A stretch of 19,783 nt of DNA from CAZKYP01 sp964556885 (GTDB taxonomy: Bacteria > Planctomycetota > Phycisphaerae > Sedimentisphaerales > Anaerobacaceae): NCBI GenBank assembly GCA_964556885.1, contig CAZKYP010000045.1, forward strand, positions 1 through 19,783. Direction: 5' to 3'. Both the position numbers and the translations under genes were made by a program. Position 1 is the stretch's first letter. Every line of letters begins with the position of its first letter. The notes below the pieces were generated by a model that had not been told where the DNA came from, searched no databases, and worked only from the letters and a program-made list of their open reading frames with translations. Below, in pieces: positions 13,329 through 19,783 of the stretch.

Positions 13329-13922
13329 ATGTTGACAAGTGCAACGGTAGCCGATATTTGGCGGCCTTCGGAGAAGAGCCGAGCCGGAATTTATGACCTG
13401 ATTTTGGTTTTCGCGGGCCTGGTTTTCATCGGTTTATCCGCCCAACTGGCGATTGGATTTCCTATTCCTGTTACCGGACAGACTTTTGCGGTCCTGATGA
13501 TAGGAGCTCTTTACGGTGCCCGGTTGGGTGGTATGTGTTTAGTTTCATATGTTCTTGCCGGAGCGGCCGGGTTTCCTGTGTTTTCCAATTTTGGATCGGG
13601 CCCGATGTTTTTGGCAGGTCCGACGGGGGGATTCCTTGTTGGTTTTATTGCCGCCGCTTATGTTGTCGGAAAACTGGCACAGATTGGTTGGGACCGCCGA
13701 GTCTGGACAACTATCGTGGCGATGCTTGTCGGCAATCTGATTATTTATGCCTTCGGACTTTTGTGGCTGTTTTGCCTGATGGGTTTCAATTCGAAGGTTT
13801 TTGCTGTGGGTTTGTATCCATTTATAATCGGAGATATTTTGAAGATAGCTCTTGCCGCGGCGGTATTGCCATCCGGCTGGAAACTGCTCGAACATATCAA
13901 TCCCAAAGGCCTGCGGGAATAG
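13329..13922 (+). CDS. bioY: Biotin transporter BioY (ECF S-component)
   Basis: Membrane-embedded biotin-binding subunit of an energy-coupling-factor transporter. The 197 residues are typical of the family, and there are about six hydrophobic segments. Family motifs include FPIPVTGQTFAVLM (44-57), the GALYGARLG loop (59-67) and GPTGGFLVGF (97-106). GGAG lies 8 nt upstream of ATG 13329. The energising subunits (EcfA, EcfT or BioM/BioN) are not in this window, so a shared ECF module elsewhere or solitary function is needed. No BirA-type palindrome (TTGTAAAC arms) is seen upstream. The gene lies 56 nt after rpsA and converges on the DAHP synthase gene with a 26-nt gap. The N-terminal 20 residues before the first membrane segment are slightly longer than usual. 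Confidence 0.93.
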   Translation: MLTSATVADIWRPSEKSRAGIYDLILVFAGLVFIGLSAQLAIGFPIPVTGQTFAVLMIGALYGARLGGMCLVSYVLAGAAGFPVFSNFGSGPMFLAGPTGGFLVGFIAAAYVVGKLAQIGWDRRVWTTIVAMLVGNLIIYAFGLLWLFCLMGFNSKVFAVGLYPFIIGDILKIALAAAVLPSGWKLLEHINPKGLRE

Positions 13923-13948
13923 TTCGCCGGGCATTTCACAACAGAACC

Positions 13949-15037
13949 TTATAATTGTTTTTTCACCGCCTGAGTATGGATTAGCTCGAATATGGCCTTG
14001 ATGAAATCGCCGTCGAGGCCCAGTTGATTTGCCTTCGCCACGTGGTCTTTAAGAAGAGTTTCCCACCGGTTAATCTGAAGGACCGGGACATTGTGCTGCT
14101 GTTTCAGTTTGCCGATTTCCTCGACCCATTTCATTCTTTCTGCGATATCCTGGATGATTTTGGTGTCGGTCTGGTTAATAGCAGTACGCAGGTGCGCGAG
14201 CTGTGCCTTTAAATGTTTATCCGTCAGCTCGGCGTCGCGTGCCCTGAGCCTTTCGAGCATCTCTAACAGCTCTTTTGGAGTAATCTGCTGTTTTGCATCG
14301 CTTAATGCATGGTCCGGGTCGATATGGGTTTCGATCATCAGGCCTTGAATACCGAAATCCAGCGCCATTTGAGAAATGGGTTCGATAAATTTTCGGTGGC
14401 CGCCTATGTGGCTTGGGTCGCATATCAAAGGCAGCTTGGGGAGCAGTCTTTTCAATTCTATCGGGATTTCCCAGTGTGGGCGGTTGCGATATTCCATCTC
14501 GTCGTATGTCGAAAATCCCCTGTGTATGGCGGCCAGTTTCCTTATTCCGGACTGGTAAAGTCTCTCGATGGCCCCCAGCCACAGGCCAAGCTCGGTGTTG
14601 ACGGGATTTTTGACAAGTACGGGTATATCAACTCCTTTTAGGCAATCGGCAATTTCCTGTACGATAAATGGATTGACGGTGGTTCTTGCTCCGATCCAGA
14701 GAATATCGATTTTGTTTTCAAGGCAAAGCTCAACGTGTTTGGTGTTTGCCACCTCGGTTGTAGTCAGAAGTGATGTTTCATCTTTGACAACCTTAAGCCA
14801 CGCCAGGCCGGCTTTACCGACACCTTCGAAGCTGTTCGGCCGGGTGCGGGGCTTCCAGATACCGGCACGAAAGACCTTAACATGGGGCGAATTGGCCAGC
14901 CCTCTGGCTGTTTCGATTACCTGATGTTCGGATTCGGCGCTGCATGGACCGGCGATTACCCAGGGAACTCTCTCAGAATGCAGCCACGTTGAAATGTCCT
15001 GCAGATGCCTGTTTAATTCTTTTAGCTTATCAGTCAT
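13949..15037 (-). CDS. aroF: Bifunctional 3-deoxy-7-phosphoheptulonate synthase / chorismate mutase type II
   Basis: Condenses phosphoenolpyruvate and erythrose 4-phosphate at the entry to the shikimate pathway, and carries a second domain for chorismate to prephenate. Residues 1-265 form a type I-beta DAHP synthase with GPCSAES (30-36, metal-ligand Cys32), KPRTRPNSFEG (62-72), KNPVN (143-147), DPSHIGGHR (207-215) and late metal-ligand candidates Glu236 and Asp247. Residues 275-362 form an all-helical AroQ chorismate mutase (LRTAINQTD at 283-291, then a helix around IGKLK at 308-312, WETLL at 325-329, and a C-terminal Gln near 361). This synthase-first order is known in Bacteroidetes-type fusions, where the mutase domain can mediate feedback control. 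The start follows AAAGG by about 13 nt. The gene appears to stand alone, convergent with bioY. Confidence 0.93.
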   Translation of the reverse strand: MTDKLKELNRHLQDISTWLHSERVPWVIAGPCSAESEHQVIETARGLANSPHVKVFRAGIWKPRTRPNSFEGVGKAGLAWLKVVKDETSLLTTTEVANTKHVELCLENKIDILWIGARTTVNPFIVQEIADCLKGVDIPVLVKNPVNTELGLWLGAIERLYQSGIRKLAAIHRGFSTYDEMEYRNRPHWEIPIELKRLLPKLPLICDPSHIGGHRKFIEPISQMALDFGIQGLMIETHIDPDHALSDAKQQITPKELLEMLERLRARDAELTDKHLKAQLAHLRTAINQTDTKIIQDIAERMKWVEEIGKLKQQHNVPVLQINRWETLLKDHVAKANQLGLDGDFIKAIFELIHTQAVKKQL

Positions 15038-15121
15038 CGGTTTGACTCAACCTTTCAAGTAAATTTCATCAATGGTTTATTTAACCGGTTTCCAGTACCA
15101 AATTACCAATTATAAATTTTC

Positions 15122-15150
15122 TTGCAATGTTGATTTGTAGATTATATAGT
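15122..15150 (+). promoter_or_regulatory. Promoter of tRNA-Gln
   Basis: TTGCAA (15122-15127), a 17-nt spacer and TATAGT (15145-15150) lie 20 nt before the mature tRNA 5' end. The spacing fits a short tRNA leader. Confidence 0.55.
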
Positions 15151-15170
15151 GTGAGCACCCAAAAGGTTGT

Positions 15171-15241
15171 TGGGGAATAGTGTAATGGTAGCACAACTGA
15201 CTCTGGATCAGTTAGTCGGGGTTCGAGTCCCTGTTCCCCAG
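15171..15241 (+). tRNA. tRNA-Gln (anticodon CTG)
   Basis: A 71-nt cloverleaf. The acceptor stem pairs TGGGGAA (15171-15177) with TTCCCCA (15234-15240), including the U1-A72 pair typical of bacterial tRNA-Gln, and the discriminator base is G73 at 15241. The D arm is GTGT/GCAC with loop AATGGTA. The anticodon stem is ACTGA/TCAGT with loop CTCTGGA, giving anticodon CTG, which reads CAG. The variable loop is 4 nt, and the T arm is CGGGG/CCCTG with loop TTCGAGT. The CCA end is not encoded. The gene has its own promoter and terminator, so it is a single-gene unit. Confidence 0.96.
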
Positions 15242-15247
15242 TTCAAT

Positions 15248-15272
15248 CCTGCAATTAATTGCGAGGTTTTTT
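15248..15272 (+). terminator. Intrinsic terminator of tRNA-Gln
   Basis: CCT-GCAA (15248-15254) pairs with TTGC-AGG (15259-15262 and 15264-15266) around TTAA, with one bulged G at 15263. Six T bases follow (15267-15272). It begins 7 nt after the tRNA and contains the stop codon of the convergent DUF2007-type gene. It has a T-run only on the plus strand, so it serves the tRNA. Confidence 0.75.
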
Positions 15273-15656
15273 AAACCAGGCCCAGTGGATAAGAGCTATT
15301 GTAACGACGGTCGAGATGAGGACCCAGAGTGAAACAAACCATTTGCCGCTCTTATCGGCGAATCCGACGATCGCGAGTACGGCCAAAACAGTAATCACGA
15401 TAAAAATGACAGCGTTGGTTCCTTTGACAACCGGCGACAAATTTGCCTGGTTTTGAAGGTCCGCTTCGTCAAGTATGCCGACGGCCATGTCACGCTCGGT
15501 TTCGGGCACGGCGATACGAACCACGTGGCCTCGATAGCTTCCCATCTTGCCGATGTCGTCAATGACAACCGGATTTAAATTGCGGCCTTCAAGAAGCTGT
15601 ACAATCTTTGTCACTTCGTCCGGAAGTGCTTTATAAACAGTGATAAGCTCTGACAT
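15255..15656 (-). CDS. DUF2007-type domain membrane protein
   Basis: 133 residues. The N-terminal part (1-65) resembles the small DUF2007 'putative signal transducing protein' fold: VYKALPDEVTKIVQLLEG is followed by a short strand NPVVIDD and a VRIAVPETERDMAVGILDEA segment. Two hydrophobic helices follow (about 81-99 and 107-127) with a short charged turn, and the C-terminus is basic. The protein is probably an inner-membrane protein with a cytoplasmic N-domain. Its biochemical role is unknown, since the family name rests on the fold. The ATG at 15656 is preferred over an in-frame TTG at 15662 because GAGG lies 9 nt before the ATG. Its 3' end overlaps the tRNA-Gln terminator. The gene appears to stand alone. 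Confidence 0.75.
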   Translation of the reverse strand: MSELITVYKALPDEVTKIVQLLEGRNLNPVVIDDIGKMGSYRGHVVRIAVPETERDMAVGILDEADLQNQANLSPVVKGTNAVIFIVITVLAVLAIVGFADKSGKWFVSLWVLISTVVTIALIHWAWFKKPRN

Positions 15657-15783
15657 AGTCAAGTGCCTCTAAAAACCATGTTCCCTTTCACTTATCATAT
15701 TTTTACCGGAATTGACGGTTAGTGCAATGCAAAATTAATCAGATCATTCTCTGTGGCCCGATATGTGAATCTTTCTCTTGTTC

Positions 15784-15811
15784 TTGACAATATTTTAAGG
15801 ATGGCTAAGAT
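15784..15811 (+). promoter_or_regulatory. Promoter of the HAD-family gene
   Basis: A perfect TTGACA (15784-15789), a 16-nt spacer and TAAGAT (15806-15811) lie 43 nt before the ATG at 15855. The hexamers are the same as those before clpC. Confidence 0.55.
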
Positions 15812-15854
15812 GATACGTCTTTATTAAGTTTAAAATGTTTAGAGGTTTTCGGAA

Positions 15855-16523
15855 ATGACATCGGTTGACAACGGCAGGGCGGTTATATTCGATTTGGACG
15901 GTGTGCTGGTCGATACTGCCTGGGCGCACAGGCAGTCCTGGCACGACCTGGCCGGTAAAGAAGGCTTTGATATGCAGGAGGATTTTTTTCGCAGTACGTT
16001 TGGTATGCAAAGCCCGCAGGTGCTCGCCATGCTGTTAGGGCCGGGGCAACCTGTTGAAAAGCTGGAGAGCATGTCCGAATGGAAAGAGGCTCGCTATCGC
16101 GAAATCATAGCTGATAAATTGGTGCCGGCCGACGGAGTCGAGCTTTTACTCGATGATTTGAAGAGCAGGAGTTTTCTTATGGCGGTCGGCTCGTCTACGC
16201 CGCAGGTCAATTTGGACTTTATGATCGAACGCATTGGTGTGAAGGATTATTTCGATGCTTTCGTCACCAAGGAGGATGTTATCAGGGGCAAGCCCGCCCC
16301 TGATACGTTTTTGAAGGCCGCTGAGAAACTGTCGCTGCTGCCGGGTCGTTGCGTTGTTGTGGAGGATGCCGTGAAAGGGGTTGCGGCGGGCAAGGCCGCG
16401 GGTATGCCTGTCGTGGCGGTTACTACGACGTGGAGCAGGGCGGATCTGGCACAGGCGGACGTGGTTGTTGACAGCCTGGTTCAAATTAAAGCCGATGATT
16501 TTATTCGGCTCCTGTCGAATTGA
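15855..16523 (+). CDS. HAD-superfamily hydrolase, beta-phosphoglucomutase-like subgroup
   Basis: 222 residues with all four HAD motifs. Motif I, FDLDGVLVDT (12-21), has nucleophile Asp13 and acid/base Asp15. Motif II is VGSST (111-115). Motif III is the lysine of GKPAPD (Lys146). Motif IV is VVEDAVKGV (168-176) with Glu170 and Asp171. The helical cap between about 20 and 90 is the C1 type of the beta-phosphoglucomutase/phosphatase group. Substrates in this group include sugar phosphates and phosphoglycolate, and sequence alone does not choose between them. AGAGG lies 9 nt before the ATG. The gene has its own promoter and faces the sigma-factor operon, separated by that operon's terminator. 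Confidence 0.9.
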   Translation: MTSVDNGRAVIFDLDGVLVDTAWAHRQSWHDLAGKEGFDMQEDFFRSTFGMQSPQVLAMLLGPGQPVEKLESMSEWKEARYREIIADKLVPADGVELLLDDLKSRSFLMAVGSSTPQVNLDFMIERIGVKDYFDAFVTKEDVIRGKPAPDTFLKAAEKLSLLPGRCVVVEDAVKGVAAGKAAGMPVVAVTTTWSRADLAQADVVVDSLVQIKADDFIRLLSN

Positions 16524-16581
16524 GTCTAATCTTGCAGTTAAATTTAAAATTCTATTTAAAATAACAACAACCTGTTGCTTT

Positions 16582-16622
16582 AAAAAGATTGGGGCAAACC
16601 AGCCTTTCGGTCGGTTTGCCCC
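16582..16622 (-). terminator. Strong intrinsic terminator of the sigma/anti-sigma/PDZ operon
   Basis: A perfect 10-bp stem, GGGGCAAACC (16591-16600) with GGTTTGCCCC (16613-16622), is extended by a partial inner GCC/GGT pairing around a TTTC loop. On the minus strand it is followed by AATC and five T bases (16586-16582). It lies 36 nt after the PDZ gene stop. The plus side has no T-run, so it works for the minus strand. Confidence 0.85.
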
Positions 16623-16657
16623 GGGTTAACAACGGAGGACATTATGTGTTGAGTGGT

Positions 16658-17674
16658 TCAGACTCTTTCAGTGGATTGTATTTCCTGTTCTTCGGGTTGC
16701 TGTTTGTCGGATTTTTCCGGTGATTGCTCCTGTTTTTGCTTCTGCTGTTTTTCCAATTGTTCGATTCGCTCCTGTAATTGGCGCATCTGTTCTTCCATCT
16801 TTTCAAGCTTCTTGTTATCCGGATTTATAGGCTGAATTCGGAAACGATTTGGGATTTCCTGGTCGAAAAAATGCCGCCATGTTTCCGGTGTCGGTGGTGA
16901 AGGCATGTGGAGTTTTCTCTCAGATGTCTGCTGCTTGCTTGTTTCGCGGGCTTGTTCCAGCGCATTTTTTGCCGAGTCGTAGTATTTCTGCGGCAGCTTG
17001 TCCATTTCTTCTATGGTTGTTTTGTGTTCGGTCTTGCCGGCACGAACAGTAATTTCTGTGTCTTTATCGTTGGGATTGCCTTGGATTGTGATTGTGTAGT
17101 TTTCGCCGCCTTCGGAATATTGATATGTATATGTCTCTTTAAATAATTCTTTGAGCTGTATATCGGGGATATTGTTCGGAAGGACTTCGAGCCAGCCCTC
17201 ATCGTTCGGATTTAGGTGGAACAGCTTGCCCGGTCGCCATGATTGCACCGTATGCGGCTCCGGCGGATATTTCCAGATAACTTCTCCTTCGAGGATATCG
17301 GGTTTTATCCCGATTTTTTTCCGCTGACCGAGGTGAATCACTTCAAGCGAAAGCTCATCGCCTGCTTCGGTCTGCCTGATTTTATTCGCTAATTCATCAT
17401 AGTATTTAACTTCGTTGCCTTCCAGGCTGATGATAATATCGTCCCGTTCGAGGCCGGCCTTGTCGGCGGGGCTGTCTGAGCGGACGTTTTGTATGCGTAT
17501 TCCCTGCTCGGGCGAAAGACCGAGGTGTTTTGTCAGCAGTTCCGGCAGTGGCTCTGTGTCTAACAGGACCCCTATTTGAGGCTGTTGAGGTGAAAGTGAC
17601 GAACCGGCGTGGATTGCCGATGTCGGACAAAATAAAATTACCGTCATTGTTAAAACGACATATTTAGTTTTCAT
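16658..17674 (-). CDS. Exported PDZ-domain protein
   Basis: 338 residues from ATG 17674, with AAAGGA 6-7 nt upstream; a TTG at 17689 precedes that site and is not used. Residues 1-23 are a signal peptide (hydrophobic YVVLTMTVILFCPTSA, cleavage after IHA). A PDZ domain spans about 34-125, with the IRIQNVRSDSPADKAGLERD segment at 59-78 and the DDIIISLEGNEV strand at 78-89, as in the PDZ modules of DegP/HtrA and RseP. No serine-protease triad and no HExxH motif is present, so it is not itself a protease. The region 130-255 is unassigned. A coiled segment (287-315) ends in a Gln/Glu/Lys-rich tail. It is the third gene of the operon, 30 nt after the anti-sigma gene. It may bind misfolded or processed envelope proteins and inform the sigma circuit, which is inference. 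Confidence 0.8.
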   Translation of the reverse strand: MKTKYVVLTMTVILFCPTSAIHAGSSLSPQQPQIGVLLDTEPLPELLTKHLGLSPEQGIRIQNVRSDSPADKAGLERDDIIISLEGNEVKYYDELANKIRQTEAGDELSLEVIHLGQRKKIGIKPDILEGEVIWKYPPEPHTVQSWRPGKLFHLNPNDEGWLEVLPNNIPDIQLKELFKETYTYQYSEGGENYTITIQGNPNDKDTEITVRAGKTEHKTTIEEMDKLPQKYYDSAKNALEQARETSKQQTSERKLHMPSPPTPETWRHFFDQEIPNRFRIQPINPDNKKLEKMEEQMRQLQERIEQLEKQQKQKQEQSPEKSDKQQPEEQEIQSTERV

Positions 17675-17704
17675 TTTTATTCCTTTCAAGATGTTTGTTC
17701 TGTT

Positions 17705-18274
17705 TTACAGGCCGCTGTTGTTGACTGCGGGTCTGATGGTATTTTCACGGAGTCCTTCGATAAGCCACCGGTCTCCATTTCGGTCCGTGAAGCTGTACCA
17801 GTCGACATTGCGAGTTATATTTCCGGGAGTATTTTGAAATACAAGTTGCGGATTTGTCATGTCTGCATCGGTCCGACTGTCGGGCTCTTGTACGAGTATA
17901 TTTTGCGGCTCATGATTAGTCTGTTGCTTCGGAATTACGGTCAGGACAAAATGTAAAATAAGCCCAATCACAAGCCCGACCGCAACACCAACTGCGAATC
18001 GAACGGGGGTTTTTCTTTTGATAAGCCGTTTAGTGGATTGGTTGGTTTGCCGCTGCCATGCCTGTTCGAAGATTTCCTCGGGGGCTTGTCCCTGTTCGAG
18101 AATTCCGGCGGCGACGACACAGCGGCTGCGTTCGTGCAAGTCCTGCAACTGCTCAAGAAGCTCCCTTGCCTTGGGATCGTTCTTTAATTCCGCATCGAGC
18201 ACGCACTGTTCACCGCCGGTAATCTCGTTATCGAGATATTTTCCAATCAGTATTTCGAGTATTTCCTGAGTCAT
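17705..18274 (-). CDS. Membrane-anchored anti-sigma-like protein without zinc-binding motif
   Basis: 189 residues. The start codon overlaps the stop of the upstream sigma gene by four bases (ATGA), indicating translational coupling. Residues 1-80 are an acidic helical region opening EILIGKYLDNEITGGEQ, a pattern common to anti-sigma cytoplasmic domains ('L-x-x-Y-L-D-x-E-I/L'). The HxxxCxxC zinc signature is absent: only Cys24 and Cys52 occur and neither is paired. A basic stretch (TKRLIKRK) precedes one hydrophobic helix at about 92-113. The remaining 75 residues would lie outside the membrane and carry WYSFTDRNGDRW (159-170). Inferred role: hold the ECF sigma factor at the membrane until an envelope signal arrives. 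Assignment comes from gene order, topology and the N-terminal pattern rather than a full domain match. Confidence 0.7.
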   Translation of the reverse strand: MTQEILEILIGKYLDNEITGGEQCVLDAELKNDPKARELLEQLQDLHERSRCVVAAGILEQGQAPEEIFEQAWQRQTNQSTKRLIKRKTPVRFAVGVAVGLVIGLILHFVLTVIPKQQTNHEPQNILVQEPDSRTDADMTNPQLVFQNTPGNITRNVDWYSFTDRNGDRWLIEGLRENTIRPAVNNSGL

Positions 18275-18849
18275 ATTTTACCTTCTTTGATTTTGTTTTT
18301 ATTAATCTGGTTACAGACCATCCGCCGGGCCCTTACGAGCCGGATTTGTAAGGTCGTAATCGGGATATCGAGAACCTCGGCAATCTGGGCGTATGTCAGG
18401 CCGCTGGTGTATTGCATTATCAGGACCTGGCGATATTTGTCCGGAAGCGATTCTATCGCATCAAGAATCTGCTGGTACTGCTCTTTTAGCTCTATATTTT
18501 CTAACAGCTCGCTGCTTTTTTCATCGGGCTGACGGTCGATTATTTCTTGGTCAATTGAGACCGGCCTTTTCCTTTGCCGCCTTATATATTGAAGGGCCTC
18601 TCTGCGGGCCAGGGTGGCCAGCCATCGGACAAAAAGCTCAGGTTCCCGTAATGTATCTATCTTGCTGATTACCTGCACACAGATATCCTGCAGGACATCA
18701 TCGGCGTCTTCGGTATCGTACACAATACTTAGGACCAGCCCCTTAAGCCATGACCAGTTTCGCTTTAGCAGCTCTAATAATGCCTCTTTGTCGCCCTCGC
18801 GGGCGGCATAAACCAGTGCTGATTCGTTTTGCCTTACTTTTAGCTCCAT
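18271..18849 (-). CDS. ECF-family RNA polymerase sigma factor
   Basis: 192 residues from ATG 18849, which has AGAGG 5 nt upstream. An in-frame ATG at 18939 would add 30 residues of non-family sequence and is rejected. Region sigma-2 covers about 10-95 (the AREGD start, then DTEDADDVLQDICVQV at 45-60, then LATLARREALQYIRRQRKR at 78-94). Region sigma-4 covers about 120-178 (LPDKYRQVLIMQY, then LTYAQIAEVLDIPITTLQIR helix-turn-helix at 151-170). Regions 1.1 and 3 are absent, so it is an ECF (group 4) sigma. Its stop overlaps the anti-sigma start, and the PDZ gene follows, making a three-gene operon. A GAAC lies upstream but no sure autoregulatory promoter was found. Confidence 0.93.
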   Translation of the reverse strand: MELKVRQNESALVYAAREGDKEALLELLKRNWSWLKGLVLSIVYDTEDADDVLQDICVQVISKIDTLREPELFVRWLATLARREALQYIRRQRKRPVSIDQEIIDRQPDEKSSELLENIELKEQYQQILDAIESLPDKYRQVLIMQYTSGLTYAQIAEVLDIPITTLQIRLVRARRMVCNQINKNKIKEGKI

Positions 18850-19100
18850 ATTGCCTCTTATATTTATATAGATGCACGAGAGCGGATGTTCATACATAAT
18901 TTGTTGATTTTTTTGTTGTTTTGGTCCGGGAATGTGCATATATCGGTTAATTTCTAATGTAGAATTGAGGTAAATTTAGTTACCAGCTCTAAAATATAAT
19001 GAAATTCTATGTTCTTTGATTGATTTGAGCGAACAATCCAACAATTATTGACGTATACATATTACTTTTTTGCACAGGAAGATTAATAATTGGGAAGAAG

Positions 19101-19783
19101 ATGAGAAAGCAAAAAGTGAAAAAGTTTTTCAGCCGTACGTGGCGGCAGTGGAGAGTGACTGTCTTTTTGATAGTCTTTGTGGTTATACCTATAAAATCAT
19201 CTCTGGCGGACTGGAACTGGGTTCCGAGCGGCTCGATGAACCCGACTATTTTAGAAGGCGATTTGATCTTTGTTAATAAGGTCGCATACGACTTGAGATT
19301 TCCGCTGACTATGCACCGCCTTGCGAGGTGGTCCGACCCTAAAAGAGGGGATATTGTGATTTGTTTTTCTCCTGAAGACGGAGTCCGGCTGGTCAAGCGG
19401 GTTATTGGACTGCCGGGCGATACGATCGAGATGAGAAATAACACATTGTTCCTGAACGGACAGCGCGTTGACTATGAAACTATCGATTCCGAATACATGG
19501 AATGTCTATCGAGTAAGTTCAAAACAAGATGTGTCGTAGCGATGGAAAATCTCGACGGGTATAACCATGAAGTGATGAGCATGCCTTCGGTTGCGGCCAG
19601 GCGAAGTTTCGGGCCGCTTACAGTGCCGCAGGACAGATACTTTGTTATGGGTGACAACCGCGACGGCAGTAAGGATTCGAGATATTTCGGATTTGTCGAA
19701 AGAAGCTTAATCGTCGGCAAGGCAAAAGGCGTAATAGGCTCTTTCGATATTACCGGCAATTTCCTCCCCAGATTCGAACGATT
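19101..19783 (+). CDS. lepB: Signal peptidase I, 3' end cut off by window
   Basis: Read by hand from ATG 19101; 227 codons are open to the window edge, so the C-terminus is missing. The ATG follows GGAAG. The enzyme cleaves signal peptides from exported proteins at the outer face of the inner membrane. A basic N-terminus (MRKQKVKKFFSRTWRQWR) precedes one transmembrane helix at about 19-35. Box B, PSGSMNPT (42-49), supplies catalytic Ser45. Box D, RLVKRVIGLPGD (96-107), supplies general-base Lys99. Box E, MGDNRDGSKDSR (183-194), contains the conserved GDN and DSR. A roughly 50-residue insertion between boxes D and E (120-175) is like the longer Gram-negative enzymes. The gene is divergent from the sigma operon with a 251-nt gap holding a TATAAT (18995-19000) that has no matching -35. 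Confidence 0.94.
   Translation, partial: MRKQKVKKFFSRTWRQWRVTVFLIVFVVIPIKSSLADWNWVPSGSMNPTILEGDLIFVNKVAYDLRFPLTMHRLARWSDPKRGDIVICFSPEDGVRLVKRVIGLPGDTIEMRNNTLFLNGQRVDYETIDSEYMECLSSKFKTRCVVAMENLDGYNHEVMSMPSVAARRSFGPLTVPQDRYFVMGDNRDGSKDSRYFGFVERSLIVGKAKGVIGSFDITGNFLPRFER

Noticed and set aside
18850..18939. Upstream start for the sigma factor
   Set aside because: The added 30 residues do not resemble sigma-2, while the ATG at 18849 has a well-placed AGAGG.
19007..19444. Open frame of 145 codons on the minus strand at the right end
   Set aside because: Antisense shadow of the signal peptidase I gene, whose boxes B, D and E are clear on the plus strand.
1..19783. CRISPR array, insertion sequence, prophage or rRNA
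   Set aside because: No regularly spaced direct repeats, transposase, integrase, phage structural gene or rRNA sequence was recognised on either strand.

Overview
The window looks like ordinary chromosome from a bacterium of moderate GC content, most likely a planctomycete of the Phycisphaerae/Sedimentisphaerales type. That placement is an inference. It rests on a secreted beta-helix protein carrying a dockerin-like repeat pair and aromatic-rich Fn3-like modules, an ECF sigma/anti-sigma/PDZ operon, an IspH gene next to a six-domain S1 gene, and a DAHP synthase-chorismate mutase fusion. No rRNA, CRISPR array, insertion sequence or integrase is visible.

Layout. The left edge (1-1553, minus) holds most of an N6-adenine methyltransferase fused to an N-terminal PD-(D/E)XK nuclease, a type IIG-like restriction-modification enzyme that runs off the window. 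After a 487-nt gap with outward promoters comes clpC (2041-4542, plus). A 409-nt noncoding stretch with an unusual hairpin precedes a coiled-coil lipoprotein (4952-5893, plus). Convergent to it is a large exported beta-helix/dockerin/Fn3-like protein (6044-8461, minus). Next is a minus-strand pair, an OmpA-domain lipoprotein followed by ndk (9945 to 8661).

From 10284 to 13922 the plus strand carries ispH, rpsA and bioY. A terminator-like hairpin separates ispH from rpsA, and an inverted repeat surrounds the ispH -10 box. The DAHP synthase-chorismate mutase gene (13949-15037, minus) converges on bioY. A tRNA-Gln(CTG) gene follows with its own promoter and terminator, and that terminator overlaps the 3' end of a convergent DUF2007-type membrane protein gene. 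A HAD-family phosphatase/phosphoglucomutase-like gene (plus) then faces a three-gene minus-strand operon: ECF sigma factor, membrane-anchored anti-sigma-like protein, and exported PDZ protein. A strong intrinsic terminator closes that operon. Divergent from the sigma gene, the right edge holds the 5' part of a signal peptidase I gene.

Together the genes cover protein quality control (clpC), envelope structure (two lipoproteins, OmpA domain, signal peptidase), an envelope-facing regulatory circuit (sigma/anti-sigma/PDZ), translation (S1, tRNA-Gln), and core metabolism (isoprenoid, aromatic amino acids, nucleotides, biotin uptake). Two clear genes, the restriction enzyme at the left edge and the signal peptidase at the right edge, are cut by the window ends and were read by hand translation. 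I see no convincing novel multi-gene system. The most unusual items are the cysteine ladder of the beta-helix protein, the sigma/anti-sigma/PDZ operon, the ispH-rpsA arrangement with its regulatory-looking leader elements, and the partial restriction enzyme.
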